Source: Sisyra terminalis | Taxonomy: Eukaryota > Arthropoda > Insecta > Neuroptera > Sisyridae | Reading direction: 5' to 3' | DNA length: 64,000 nt | Assembly (NCBI GenBank): GCA_958496175.1 | Contig: OY292280.1 | Location: 15,996,001 to 16,060,000, forward strand | In this document: in pieces, positions 51,443 to 63,312 of the stretch | Numbering within the stretch: the first letter of the stretch is position 1 | How the letters are laid out: each line of letters begins with the position of its first letter | The notes under the pieces: model-generated | Told to the model about the DNA's origin: nothing | The model's database searches: none | The model's input: only the letters and a program-made list of their open reading frames with translations | Program-made: the position numbers and the translations under genes

Positions 51443-53446
51443 AAATAATAATATTTTTCGATTTCGAAACAAAAAGTTTTTTCATCAAAAAAATCCATGG
51501 GTTAACCATCGTTGATTTTCTCGAAAATCGTCAAATAAAAAAAAAATTTTTTAAGGGTGCCAATCGAAAGTATAAGTCCATCTGTACGTGCTGTGCAAAT
51601 ATTTCCCCAAACAAACCTCGTTTAAGGGATGAACAGGCAGTTTAAGGGATGAACACTTCCCACTAAGAGGGAGAGACGAATGTGGCTTCTTCAACAATTG
51701 CAAGTACCTTCGTTATATAAGGGATGATTTTCGAACCAAAGGCAGTTTCGGGTTCGCAACAATGTCTAGAACGATGATATAATAATATTTTTCGATTTCG
51801 AAACAAAAAGTTTTTTCATCAAAAAAATCCATGGGTTAACCATCGTTGATTTTCTCGAAAATCGTCAAATAAAAAAAAAATTTTTTAAGGGTGCCAATCG
51901 AATGTATAAGTCCATCTGTACGTGCTGTGCAAATTTTTCCCCAAACAAACCATGTTTAAGGGATGAACAGGCAGTTTAAGGGATGAACACTTCCCACTAA
52001 GAGGGAGAGACGAATGTGGCTTCTTCAACAATTGCATGTACCTTCGTTATATAAGGGATGATTTTCGAACCAAAGGCAGTTTCGGGTTCGCAACAATGTC
52101 TAGAACGATGATATAATAATATTTTTCGATTTCGAAACAAAATGTTTTTTCATCAAAAAAATCCATGGGTTAACCATCGTTGATTTTCTCGAAAATCGTC
52201 AAATAAAAAAAAAATTTTTTAAGGGTGCCAATCGAATGTATAAGTCCATCTGTACGTGCTGTGCAAATTTTTCCCCAAACAAACCTCGTTTAAGGGATGA
52301 ACAGGCAGTTTAAGGGATGAACACTTCCCTCTAAGAGGGAGAGACGAATGTGGCTTCTTCAACAATTGCAAGTACCTTCGTTATATAAGGGATGATTTTC
52401 GAACCAAAGGCAGTTTCGGGTTCGCAACAATGTCTAGAACGATGATATAATAATATTTTTCGATTTCGAAACAAAAAGTTTTTTCATCAAAAAAATCCAT
52501 GGGTTAACCATCGTTGATTTTCTCGAAAATCGTCAAATAAAAAAAAAATTTTTTAAGGGTGCCAATCGAATGTATAAGTCCATCTGTACGTGCTGTGCAA
52601 ATTTTTCCCCAAACAAACCATGTTTAAGGGATGAACAGGCAGTTTAAGGGATGAACACTTCCCACTAAGAGGGAGAGACGAATGTGGCTTCTTCAACAAT
52701 TGCATGTACCTTCGTTATATAAGGGATGATTATCGAACCAAAGGCAGTTTCGGGTTCGCAACAATGTCTAGAACGATGATATAATAATATTTTTCGATTT
52801 CGAAACAAAAAGTTTTTTCATCAATAAAATCCATGGGTTAACCATCGTTGATTTTCTCGAAAATCGTCAAATAAAAAAAAAAATTTTTAAGGGTGCCAAT
52901 CGAAAGTATAAGTCCATCTGTACGTGCTGTGCAAATTTTTCCCCAAACAAACCATGTTTAAGGGATGAACAGGCAGTTTAAGGGATGAACACTTCCCACT
53001 AAGAGGGAGAGACGAATGTGGCTTCTTCAACAATTGCATGTACCTTCGTTATATAAGGGATGATTTTCGAACCAAAGGCAGTTTCGGGTTCGCAACAATG
53101 TCTAGAACGATGATATAATAATATTTTTCGATTTCGAAACAAAAAGTTTTTTCATCAAAAAAATCCATGGGTTAACCATCGTTGATTTTCTCGAAAATCG
53201 TCAAATAAAAAAAAAATTTTTTAAGGGTGCCAATCGAATGTATAAGTCCATCTGTACGTGCTGTGCAATTTTTTCCCCAAACAAACCATGTTTAAGGGAT
53301 GAACAGGCAGTTTAAGGGATGAACACTTCCCACTAAGAGGGAGAGACGAATGTGGCTTCTTCAACAATTGCATGTACCTTCGTTATATAAGGGATGATTT
53401 TCGAACCAAAGGCAGTTTCGGGTTCGCAACAATGTCTAGAACGATG
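51443..53446 (-). repeat. Left arm of a second inverted repeat (partner 54298-56969)
   Basis: Minus-strand units 53446, 53112, 52778 and 52444 mirror plus-strand units 54298, 54632, 54966 and 55300 (sum 107744). Shared rare marks are GGAAAAAATTGC; TTTTATTGATG with ACTTTCG; GGTTCGATAATC; ACTTGC with CTTAGAGGG. Units 52110 and 51776 then mirror 56302 and 56636 (sum 108412, two units further), including GGGAAATATTTGC. Unit 52444 joins the head of a 55300-type unit to the tail of a 55968-type unit (AAACATTTTG), which accounts for the two missing units. Confidence 0.82.
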
Positions 53447-54218
53447 AAATATTAATATTTTTCGATTTCGAAACAAAAAGTTTTTTCATCCAAAAAATCC
53501 ATGGGTTAACCATCGTTGATTTTCTCGAAAATCGTCAAATAAAAAAAAAAATTTTTAAGGGTGCCAATCGAATGTATAAGTCCATCTGTACGTGCTGTGC
53601 AAATTTTTCCCCAGACAAACCATGTTTAAGGGATGAACAGGCAGTTTAAGGGATGAACACTTCCCACTAAGAGGGAGAGACGAATGTGGCTTCTTGAACA
53701 ATTGCATGTACCTTCGTTATATAAGGGATGATTTTCGAACCAAAGGCAGTTTCGGGTTCGCAACAATGTCTAGAACGATGATATAATAATATTTTTCGAT
53801 TTCGAAACAAAAAGTTTTTTCATCAAAAAAATCCATGGGTTAACCATCGTTGATTTTCTCGAAAATCGTCAAATAAAAAAAATATTTTTTAAGGGTGCCA
53901 ATCGAATGTATAAGTCCATCTGTACGTGCTGTGCAAATTTTTCCCCAAACAAACCTCGTTTAAGGGATGAACAGGCAGTTTAAGGGATGAACACTTCCCT
54001 CTAAGAGGGAGAGACGAATGTGGCTTCTTCAACAATTGCAAGTACCTTCGTTATATAAGGGATGATTTTCGAACCAAAGGCAGTTTCGGGTTCGCAACAA
54101 TGTCTAGAACGATGATATAATAATATTTTTCGATTTCGAAACAAAAAGTTTTTTCATCAAAAAAATCCATGGGTTAACCATCGTTGATTTTCTCGAAAAT
54201 CGTCAAATAAAAAAAAAA
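53447..54218 (-). repeat. End of the inverted block, two units plus a partial
   Basis: Minus-strand unit 54114 has ACTTGC, CTTAGAGGG, AAACGAGG and AAATATTTTTT, like 55300 and 56970. Unit 53780 has CAATTGTTCAAG, TTTGTCTGGGG and ATTAATATTTC, like 55634. The partial unit 54115-54218 stops at the A run after CGTCAAAT. Confidence 0.85.
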
Positions 54219-54236
54219 CTATATAAAAATAAAAAT
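54219..54236. other. AT-rich filler at the right inversion junction
   Basis: CTATATAAAAATAAAAAT lies between the A run of the last minus-strand unit and the AACCCATGG of the first plus-strand unit. It matches no part of the satellite at this position. Short AT-rich or templated filler is a known product of error-prone end joining or replication template switching. Confidence 0.8.
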
Positions 54237-55299
54237 AACCCATGGATTTTTTTGATGAAAAAACTTTTTGTTTCGAAATCGAAAAATATTATTATATCAT
54301 CGTTCTAGACATTGTTGCGAACCCGAAACTGCCTTTGGTTCGAAAATCATCCCTTATATAACGAAGGTACATGCAATTGTTGAAGAAGCCACATTCGTCT
54401 CTCCCTCTTAGTGGGAAGTGTTCATCCCTTAAACTGCCTGTTCATCCCTTAAACATGGTTTGTTTGGGGAAAAAATTGCACAGCACGTACAGATGGACTT
54501 ATACATTCGATTGGCACCCTTAAAAAATTTTTTTTTTATTTGACGATTTTCGAGAAAATCAACGATGGTTAACCCATGGATTTTTTGGATGAAAAAACTT
54601 TTTGTTTCGAAATCGAAAAATATTATTATATCATCGTTCTAGACATTGTTGCGAACCCGAAACTGCCTTTGGTTCGAAAATCATCCCTTATATAACGAAG
54701 GTACATGCAATTGTTGAAGAAGCCACATTCGTCTCTCCCTCTTAGTGGGAAGTGTTCATCCCTTAAACTGCCTGTTCATCCCTTAAACATGGTTTGTTTG
54801 GGGAAAAATTTGCACAGCACGTACAGATGGACTTATACTTTCGATTGGCACCCTTAAAAATTTTTTTTTTTATTTGACGATTTTCGAGAAAATCAACGAT
54901 GGTTAACCCATGGATTTTATTGATGAAAAAACTTTTTGTTTCGAAATCGAAAAATATTATTATATCATCGTTCTAGACATTGTTGCGAACCCGAAACTGC
55001 CTTTGGTTCGATAATCATCCCTTATATAACGAAGGTACATGCAATTGTTGAAGAAGCCACATTCGTCTCTCCCTCTTAGTGGGAAGTGTTCATCCCTTAA
55101 ACTGCCTGTTCATCCCTTAAACATGGTTTGTTTGGGGAAAAATTTGCACAGCACGTACAGATGGACTTATACATTCGATTGGCACCCTTAAAAAATATTT
55201 TTTTTATTTGACGATTTTCGAGAAAATCAACGATGGTTAACCCATGGATTTTTTTGATGAAAAAACTTTTTGTTTCGAAATCGAAAAATATTATTATAT
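54237..55299 (+). repeat. Direct-orientation array resumes, partial unit plus three units
   Basis: A partial unit (54237-54297) starts at AACCCATGG. Units 54298 (GGAAAAAATTGC, GGATG), 54632 (ACTTTCG, TTTTATTGATG) and 54966 (GGTTCGATAATC, AAATATTTT) follow. All three have mirror partners in the inverted block. Confidence 0.88.
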
Positions 55300-58200
55300 C
55301 ATCGTTCTAGACATTGTTGCGAACCCGAAACTGCCTTTGGTTCGAAAATCATCCCTTATATAACGAAGGTACTTGCAATTGTTGAAGAAGCCACATTCGT
55401 CTCTCCCTCTTAGAGGGAAGTGTTCATCCCTTAAACTGCCTGTTCATCCCTTAAACGAGGTTTGTTTGGGGAAAAATTTGCACAGCACGTACAGATGGAC
55501 TTATACATTCGATTGGCACCCTTAAAAAATATTTTTTTTATTTGACGATTTTCGAGAAAATCAACGATGGTTAACCCATGGATTTTTTTGATGAAAAAAC
55601 TTTTTGTTTCGAAATCGAAAAATATTATTATATCATCGTTCTAGACATTGTTGCGAACCCGAAACTGCCTTTGGTTCGAAAATCATCCCTTATATAACGA
55701 AGGTACATGCAATTGTTCAAGAAGCCACATTCGTCTCTCCCTCTTAGTGGGAAGTGTTCATCCCTTAAACTGCCTGTTCATCCCTTAAACATGGTTTGTC
55801 TGGGGAAAAATTTGCACAGCACGTACAGATGGACTTATACATTCGATTGGCACCCTTAAAAATTTTTTTTTTTATTTGACGATTTTCGAGAAAATCAACG
55901 ATGGTTAACCCATGGATTTTTTTGATGAAAAAACTTTTTGTTTCGAAATCGAAAAATATTAATATTTCATCGTTCTAGACATTGTTGCGAACCCGAAACT
56001 GCCTTTGGTTCGAAAATCATCCCTTATATAACGAAGGTACATGCAATTGTTGAAGAAGCCACATTCGTCTCTCCCTCTTAGTGGGAAGTGTTCATCCCTT
56101 AAACTGCCTGTTCATCCCTTAAACATGGTTTGTTTGGGGAAAAATTTGCACAGCACGTACAGATGGACTTATACATTCGATTGGCACCCTTAAAAAATTT
56201 TTTTTTTATTTGACGATTTTCGAGAAAATCAACGATGGTTAACCCATGGATTTTTTTGATGAAAAAACATTTTGTTTCGAAATCGAAAAATATTATTATA
56301 TCATCGTTCTAGACATTGTTGCGAACCCGAAACTGCCTTTGGTTCGAAAATCATCCCTTATATAACGAAGGTACATGCAATTGTTGAAGAAGCCACATTC
56401 GTCTCTCCCTCTTAGTGGGAAGTGTTCATCCCTTAAACTGCCTGTTCATCCCTTAAACATGGTTTGTTTGGGGAAAAATTTGCACAGCACGTACAGATGG
56501 ACTTATACATTCGATTGGCACCCTTAAAAAATTTTTTTTTTATTTGACGATTTTCGAGAAAATCAACGATGGTTAACCCATGGATTTTTTTGATGAAAAA
56601 ACTTTTTGTTTCGAAATCGAAAAATATTATTATATCATCGTTCTAGACATTGTTGCGAACCCGAAACTGCCTTTGGTTCGAAAATCATCCCTTATATAAC
56701 GAAGGTACTTGCAATTGTTGAAGAAGCCACATTCGTCTCTCCCTCTTAGTGGGAAGTGTTCATCCCTTAAACTGCCTGTTCATCCCTTAAACGAGGTTTG
56801 TTTGGGGAAATATTTGCACAGCACGTACAGATGGACTTATACTTTCGATTGGCACCCTTAAAAAATTTTTTTTTTATTTGACGATTTTCGAGAAAATCAA
56901 CGATGGTTAACCCATGGATTTTTTTGATGAAAAAACTTTTTGTTTCGAAATCGAAAAATATTATTATATCATCGTTCTAGACATTGTTGCGAACCCGAAA
57001 CTGCCTTTGGTTCGAAAATCATCCCTTATATAACGAAGGTACTTGCAATTGTTGAAGAAGCCACATTCGTCTCTCCCTCTTAGAGGGAAGTGTTCATCCC
57101 TTAAACTGCCTGTTCATCCCTTAAACGAGGTTTGTTTGGGGAAAAATTTGCACAGCACGTACAGATGGACTTATACATTCGATTGGCACCCTTAAAAAAT
57201 ATTTTTTTTATTTGACGATTTTCGAGAAAATCAACGATGGTTAACCCATGGATTTTTTTGATGAAAAAACTTTTTGTTTCGTAATCAAAAAATATTATTA
57301 TATCATCGTTCTAGACATTGTTGCGAACCCGAAACTGCCTTTGGTTCGAAAATCATCCCTTATATAACGAAGGTACATGCAATTGTTCAAGAAGCCACAT
57401 TCGTCTCTCCCTCTTAGTGGTAAGTGTTCATCCCTTAAACTGCCTGTTCATCCCTTAAACATGGTTTGTCTGGGGAAAAATTTGCACAGCACGTACAGAT
57501 GGACTTATACATTCGATTGGCACCCTTAAAAATTTTTTTTTTTATTTGACGATTTTCGAGAAAATCAACGATGGTTAACCCATGGATTTTTTTGATGAAA
57601 AAACTTTTTGTTTCGAAATCGAAAAATATTATTATTTCATCGTTCTAGACATTGTTGCGAACCCGAAACTGCCTTTGGTTCGAAAATCATCCCTTATATA
57701 ACGAAGGTACATGCAATTGTTGAAGAAGCCACATTCGTCTCTCCCTCTTAGTGGGACGTGTTCATCCCTTAAACTGCCTGTTCATCCCTTAAACATGGTT
57801 TGTTTGGGGAAAAATTTGCACAGCACGTACAGATGGACTTATACATTCGATTGGCACCCTTAAAAAATTTTTTTTTTATTTGACGATTTTCGAGAAAATC
57901 AACGATGGTTAACCCATGGATTTTTTTGATGAAAAAACATTTTGTTTCGAAATCGAAAAATATTATTATATCATCGTTCTAGACATTGTTGCGAACCCGA
58001 AACTGCCTTTGGTTCGAAAATCATCCCTTATATAACGAAGGTACATGCAATTGTTGAAGAAGCCACATTCGTCTCTCCCTCTTAGTGGGAAGTGTTCATC
58101 CCTTAAACTGCCTGTTCATCCCTTAAACATGGTTTGTTTGGGGAAAAATTTGCACAGCACGTACAGATGGACTTATACATTCGATTGGCACCCTTAAAAA

Positions 58201-58639
58201 TTTTTTTTTTTATTTGACGATTTTCGAGAAAATCAACGATGGTTAACCCATGGATTTTTTTGATGAAAAAACATTTTGTTTCGAAATCGAAAAATATTAT
58301 TATATCATCGTTCTAGACATTGTTGCGAACCCGAAACTGCCTTTGGTTCGAAAATCATCCCTTATATAACGAAGGTACTTGCAATTGTTGAAGAAGCCAC
58401 ATTCGTCTCTCCCTCTTAGTGGGAAGTGTTCATCCCTTAAACTGCCTGTTCATCCCTTAAACGAGGTTTGTTTGGGGAAATATTTGCACAGCACGTACAG
58501 ATGGACTTATACTTTCGATTGGCACCCTTAAAAATTTTTTTTTTTATTTGACGATTTTCGAGAAAATCAACGATGGTTAACCCATGGATTTTTTTGATGA
58601 AAAAACTTTTTGTTTCGAAATCGAAAAATATTATTATAT
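55300..58639 (+). repeat. 5-unit HOR (1670 bp), two copies
   Basis: Units 55300, 55634, 55968, 56302 and 56636 recur as 56970, 57304, 57638, 57972 and 58306 at a 1670-bp offset. Marks are ACTTGC, CTTAGAGGG with AAATATTT; GTTCAAG with TTTGTCTGG; AAACATTTTG; a plain unit; ACTTGC with GGGAAATATTTGC. Copy 2 has gained GTAATCAAAAAA (56970), GTGGTAAGTG (57304) and GTGGGACGTG (57638). Confidence 0.9.
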
Positions 58640-60641
58640 CATCGTTCTAGACATTGTTGCGAACCCGAAACTGCCTATGGTTCGAAAATCATCCCTTATA
58701 TAACGAAGGTACATGCAATTGTTGAAGAAGCCACATTCGTCTCTCCCTCTTAGTGGGAAGAGTTCATCCCTTAAACTGCCTGTTCATCCCTTAAACATGG
58801 TTTGTCTGGGGAAAAATTTGCACAGCACGTACAGATGGACTTATACATTCGATTGGCACCCTTAAAATTTTTTTTTTTTATTTGACGATTTTCGAGAAAT
58901 TCAACGATGGTTAACCCATGGATTTTTTTGATGAAAAAACTTTTTGTTTCGAAATCGAAAAATATTATTATTTCATCGTTCTAGACATTGTTGCGAACCC
59001 GAAACTGCCTTTGGTTCGAAAATCATCCCTTATATAACGAAGGTACATGCAATTGTTGAAGAAGCCACATTCGTCTCTCCCTCTTAGTGGGAAGTGTTCA
59101 TCCCTTAAACTGCCTGTTCATCCCTTAAACGAGGATTGTTTGGGGAAAAATTTGCACAGCACGTACTGATGGACTTATACTTTCGATTGGCACCCTTAAA
59201 AATTTTTTTTTTTATTTGACGATTTTCGAGAAAATCAACGATGGTTAACCCATGGATTTTTTTGATGAAAAAACTTTTTGTTTCGAAATCGAAAAATATT
59301 ATTATTTCATCGTTCTAGACATTGTTGCGAACCCGAAACTGCCTTTGGTTCGAAAATCATCCCTTATATAACGAAGGTACATGCAATTGTTGAAGAAGCC
59401 ACATTCGTCTCTCCCTCTTAGTGGGAAGTGTTCATCCCTTAAACTGCCTGTTCATCCCTTAAACATGGTTTGTTTGGGGAAAAATTTGCACAGCACGTAC
59501 AGATGGACTTATACATTCGATTGGCACCCTTAAAAAATTTTTTTTTATTGGACGATTTTCGAGAAAATCAACGATGGTTAACCCATGGATTTTTTGGATG
59601 AAAAAACTTTTTGTTTCGAAATCGAAAAATATTATTATTTCATCGTTCTAGACATAGTTGCGAACCCGAAACTGCCTTTGGTTCGAAAATCATCCCTTAT
59701 ATAACGAAGGTACATGCAATTGTTCAAGAAGCCACATTCGTCTCTCCCTCTTAGTGGGAAGAGTTCATCCCTTAAACTGCCTGTTCATCCCTTAAACATG
59801 GTTTGTCTGGGGAAAAATTTGCACAGCACGTACAGATGGACTTATACATTCGATTGGCACCCTTAAAATTTTTTTTTTTTATTTGACGATTTTCGAGAAA
59901 TTCAACGATGGTTAACCCATGGATTTTTTTGATGAAAAAACTTTTTGTTTCGAAATCGAAAAATATTATTATTTCATCGTTCTAGACATTGTTGCGAACC
60001 CGAAACTGCCTTTGGTTCGAAAATCATCCCTTATATAACGAAGGTACATGCAATTGTTGAAGAAGCCACATTCGTCTCTCCCTCTTAGTGGGAAGTGTTC
60101 ATCCCTTAAACTGCCTGTTCATCCCTTAAACGAGGATTGTTTGGGGAAAAATTTGCACAGCACGTACAGATGGACTTATACTTTCGATTGGCACCCTTAA
60201 AAATTTTTTTTTTTATTTGACGATTTTCGAGAAAATCAACGATGGTTAACCCATGGATTTTTTTGATGAAAAAACTTTTTGTTTCGAAATCGAAAAATAT
60301 TATTATTTCATCGTTCTAGACATTGTTGCGAACCCGAAACTGCCTTTGGTTCGAAAATCATCCCTTATATAACGAAGGTACATGCAATTGTTGAAGAAGC
60401 CACATTCGTCTCTCCCTCTTAGTGGGAAGTGTTCATCCCTTAAACTGCCTGTTCATCCCTTAAACATGGTTTGTTTGGGGAAAAATTTGCACAGCACGTA
60501 CAGATGGACTTATACATTCGATTGGCACCCTTAAAAAATTTTTTTTTATTGGACGATTTTCGAGAAAATCAACGATGGTTAACCCATGGATTTTTTGGAT
60601 GAAAAAACTTTTTGTTTCGAAATCGAAAAATATTATTATAT
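58640..60641 (+). repeat. 3-unit HOR (1001 bp), two copies
   Basis: Units 58640, 58974 and 59308 recur as 59641, 59975 and 60309. Marks are GGGAAGAGTTC, TTTGTCTGG and GAGAAATTCAAC; AAACGAGGATTG with ACTTTCG; TATTGGACG with GGATG (333 bp). Head differences: 58640 has GCCTATGG, while 59641 has GACATAGTTG and GTTCAAG. Confidence 0.9.
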
Positions 60642-60975
60642 CATCGTTCTAGACATTGTTGCGAACCCGAAACTGCCTATGGTTCGAAAATCATCCCTTA
60701 TATAACGAAGGTACATGCAATTGTTGAAGAAGCCACATTCGTCTCTCCCTCTTAGTGGGAAGAGTTCATCCCTTAAACTGCCTGTTCATCCCTTAAACAT
60801 GGTTTGTCTGGGGAAAAATTTGCACAGCACGTACAGATGGACTTATACATTCGATTGGCACCCTTAAAATTTTTTTTTTTTATTTGACGATTTTCGAGAA
60901 ATTCAACGATGGTTAACCCATGGATTTTTTTGATGAAAAAACTTTTTGTTTCGTAATCAAAAAATATTATTATAT
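60642..60975 (+). repeat. Chimeric satellite unit at the HOR joint
   Basis: The first part matches the unit at 58640 (GCCTATGG, GGGAAGAGTTC, TTTGTCTGG, GAGAAATTCAAC). The end matches the unit at 56970 (TTTCGTAATCAAAAAA). The switch lies between about 60905 and 60950. It is followed by a copy of the unit that follows 56970, as expected if an unequal crossover joined the two. Confidence 0.88.
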
Positions 60976-63312
60976 CATCGTTCTAGACATTGTTGCGAAC
61001 CCGAAACTGCCTTTGGTTCGAAAATCATCCCTTATATAACGAAGGTACATGCAATTGTTCAAGAAGCCACATTCGTCTCTCCCTCTTAGTGGTAAGTGTT
61101 CATCCCTTAAACTGCCTGTTCATCCCTTAAACATGGTTTGTCTGGGGAAAAATTTGCACAGCACGTACAGATGGACTTATACATTCGATTGGCACCCTTA
61201 AAAATTTTTTTTTTTATTTGACGATTTTCGAGAAAATCAACGATGGTTAACCCATGGATTTTTTTGATGAAAAAACTTTTTGTTTCGAAATCGAAAAATA
61301 TTATTATTTCATCGTTCTAGACATTGTTGCGAACCCGAAACTGCCTTTGGTTCGAAAATCATCCCTTATATAACGAAGGTACATGCAATTGTTGAAGAAG
61401 CCACATTCGTCTCTCCCTCTTAGTGGGACGTGTTCATCCCTTAAACTGCCTGTTCATCCCTTAAACATGGTTTGTTTGGGGAAAAATTTGCACAGCACGT
61501 ACAGATGGACTTATACATTCGATTGGCACCCTTAAAAAATTTTTTTTTTATTTGACGATTTTCGAGAAAATCAACGATGGTTAACCCATGGATTTTTTTG
61601 ATGAAAAAACATTTTGTTTCGAAATCGAAAAATATTATTATATCATCGTTCTAGACATTGTTGCGAACCCGAAACTGCCTTTGGTTCGAAAATCATCCCT
61701 TATATAACGAAGGTACATGCAATTGTTGAAGAAGCCACATTCGTCTCTCCCTCTTAGTGGGAAGTGTTCATCCCTTAAACTGCCTGTTCATCCCTTAAAC
61801 ATGGTTTGTTTGGGGAAAAATTTGCACAGCACGTACAGATGGACTTATACATTCGATTGGCACCCTTAAAAATTTTTTTTTTTATTTGACGATTTTCGAG
61901 AAAATCAACGATGGTTAACCCATGGATTTTTTTGATGAAAAAACATTTTGTTTCGAAATCGAAAAATATTATTATATCATCGTTCTAGACATTGTTGCGA
62001 ACCCGAAACTGCCTTTGGTTCGAAAATCATCCCTTATATAACGAAGGTACTTGCAATTGTTGAAGAAGCCACATTCGTCTCTCCCTCTTAGTGGGAAGTG
62101 TTCATCCCTTAAACTGCCTGTTCATCCCTTAAACGAGGTTTGTTTGGGGAAATATTTGCACAGCACGTACAGATGGACATATACTTTCGATTGGCACCCT
62201 TAAAACTTTTTTTTTTTATTTGACGATTTTCGAGAAAATCAACGATGGTTAACCCATGGATTTTTTTGATGAAAAAACTTTTTGTTTCGAAATCGAAAAA
62301 TATTATTATATCATCGTTCTAGACATTGTTGCGAACCCGAAACTGCCTATGGTTCGAAAATCATCCCTTATATAACGAAGGTACATGCAATTGTTGAAGA
62401 AGCCACATTCGTCTCTCCCTCTTAGTGGGAAGAGTTCATCCCTTAAACTGCCTGTTCATCCCTTAAACATGGTTTGTCTGGGGAAAAATTTGCACAGCAC
62501 GTACAGATGGACTTATACATTCGATTGGCACCCTTAAAATTTTTTTTTTTTATTTGACGATTTTCGAGAAATTCAACGATGGTTAACCCATGGATTTTTT
62601 TGATGAAAAAACTTTTTGTTTCGAAATCGAAAAATATTATTATTTCATCGTTCTAGACATTGTTGCGAACCCGAAACTGCCTTTGGTTCGAAAATCATCC
62701 CTTATATAACGAAGGTACATGCAATTGTTGAAGAAGCCACATTCGTCTCTCCCTCTTAGTGGGAAGTGTTCATCCCTTAAACTGCCTGTTCATCCCTTAA
62801 ACGAGGATTGTTTGGGGAAAAATTTGCACAGCACGTACAGATGGACTTATACTTTCGATTGGCACCCTTAAAATTTTTTTTTTTTATTTGACGATTTTCG
62901 AGAAAATCAACGATGGTTAACCCATGGATTTTTTTGATGAAAAAACTTTTTGTTTCGAAATCGAAAAATATTATTATTTCATCGTTCTAGACATTGTTGC
63001 GAACCCGAAACTGCCTTTGGTTCGAAAATCATCCCTTATATAACGAAGGTACATGCAATTGTTGAAGAAGCCACATTCGTCTCTCCCTCTTAGTGGGAAG
63101 TGTTCATCCCTTAAACTGCCTGTTCATCCCTTAAACATGGTTTGTTTGGGGAAAAATTTGCACAGCACGTACAGATGGACTTATACATTCGATTGGCACC
63201 CTTAAAAAATTTTTTTTTATTGGACGATTTTCGAGAAAATCAACGATGGTTAACCCATGGATTTTTTGGATGAAAAAACTTTTTGTTTCGAAATCGAAAA
63301 ATATTATTATTT
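60976..63312 (+). repeat. 11-unit HOR, copy 2 (first seven units)
   Basis: This repeats 57304-59640 at a 3672-bp offset. New private changes are few: GGACATATAC and TTAAAACTTTTT in 61978, and A/T-run changes in 62646. The match extends a little into the next unit (GACATAGTTG at 63313, as at 59641) and is then lost. Confidence 0.9.

Larger units (their letters stand above)
48658..54218 (-). repeat. Inverted satellite block (5561 bp)
   Basis: Between GGTTAAC (48651-48657) and the filler at 54219 all units read on the minus strand. Unit starts on that strand are 48806, 49140, 49474, 49808, 50141, 50474, 50807, 51141, 51442, 51776, 52110, 52444, 52778, 53112, 53446, 53780 and 54114. The first stretch (48658-48806) and the last (54115-54218) are partial units. 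The left junction is blunt, with no base shared by both sides. The block is composite: its two parts mirror different neighbouring arrays and meet at 51141/51142. Confidence 0.95.
57304..60975 (+). repeat. 11-unit HOR (3672 bp), copy 1
   Basis: The eleven units from 57304 to 60642 start to repeat at 60976 with a constant offset of 3672 bp: 57304/60976, 57638/61310, 57972/61644, 58306/61978, 58640/62312, 58974/62646, 59308/62980. The private marks GTGGTAAGTG and GTGGGACGTG are copied, so the large duplication came after the 5-unit duplication. This block overlaps the 5-unit and 3-unit HORs listed separately. Confidence 0.9.

Noticed and set aside
48658..54218. Inverted block as a foldback transposon or inserted element
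   Set aside because: It contains only satellite, with no terminal repeats, no target duplication and no coding sequence. A rearrangement of the array explains it better.
48657..54236. Inversion as an assembly artefact
   Set aside because: I cannot exclude it without reads, but a blunt joint, a specific filler, a private deletion and collinear arms are hard to obtain from a collapsed or mis-joined repeat.
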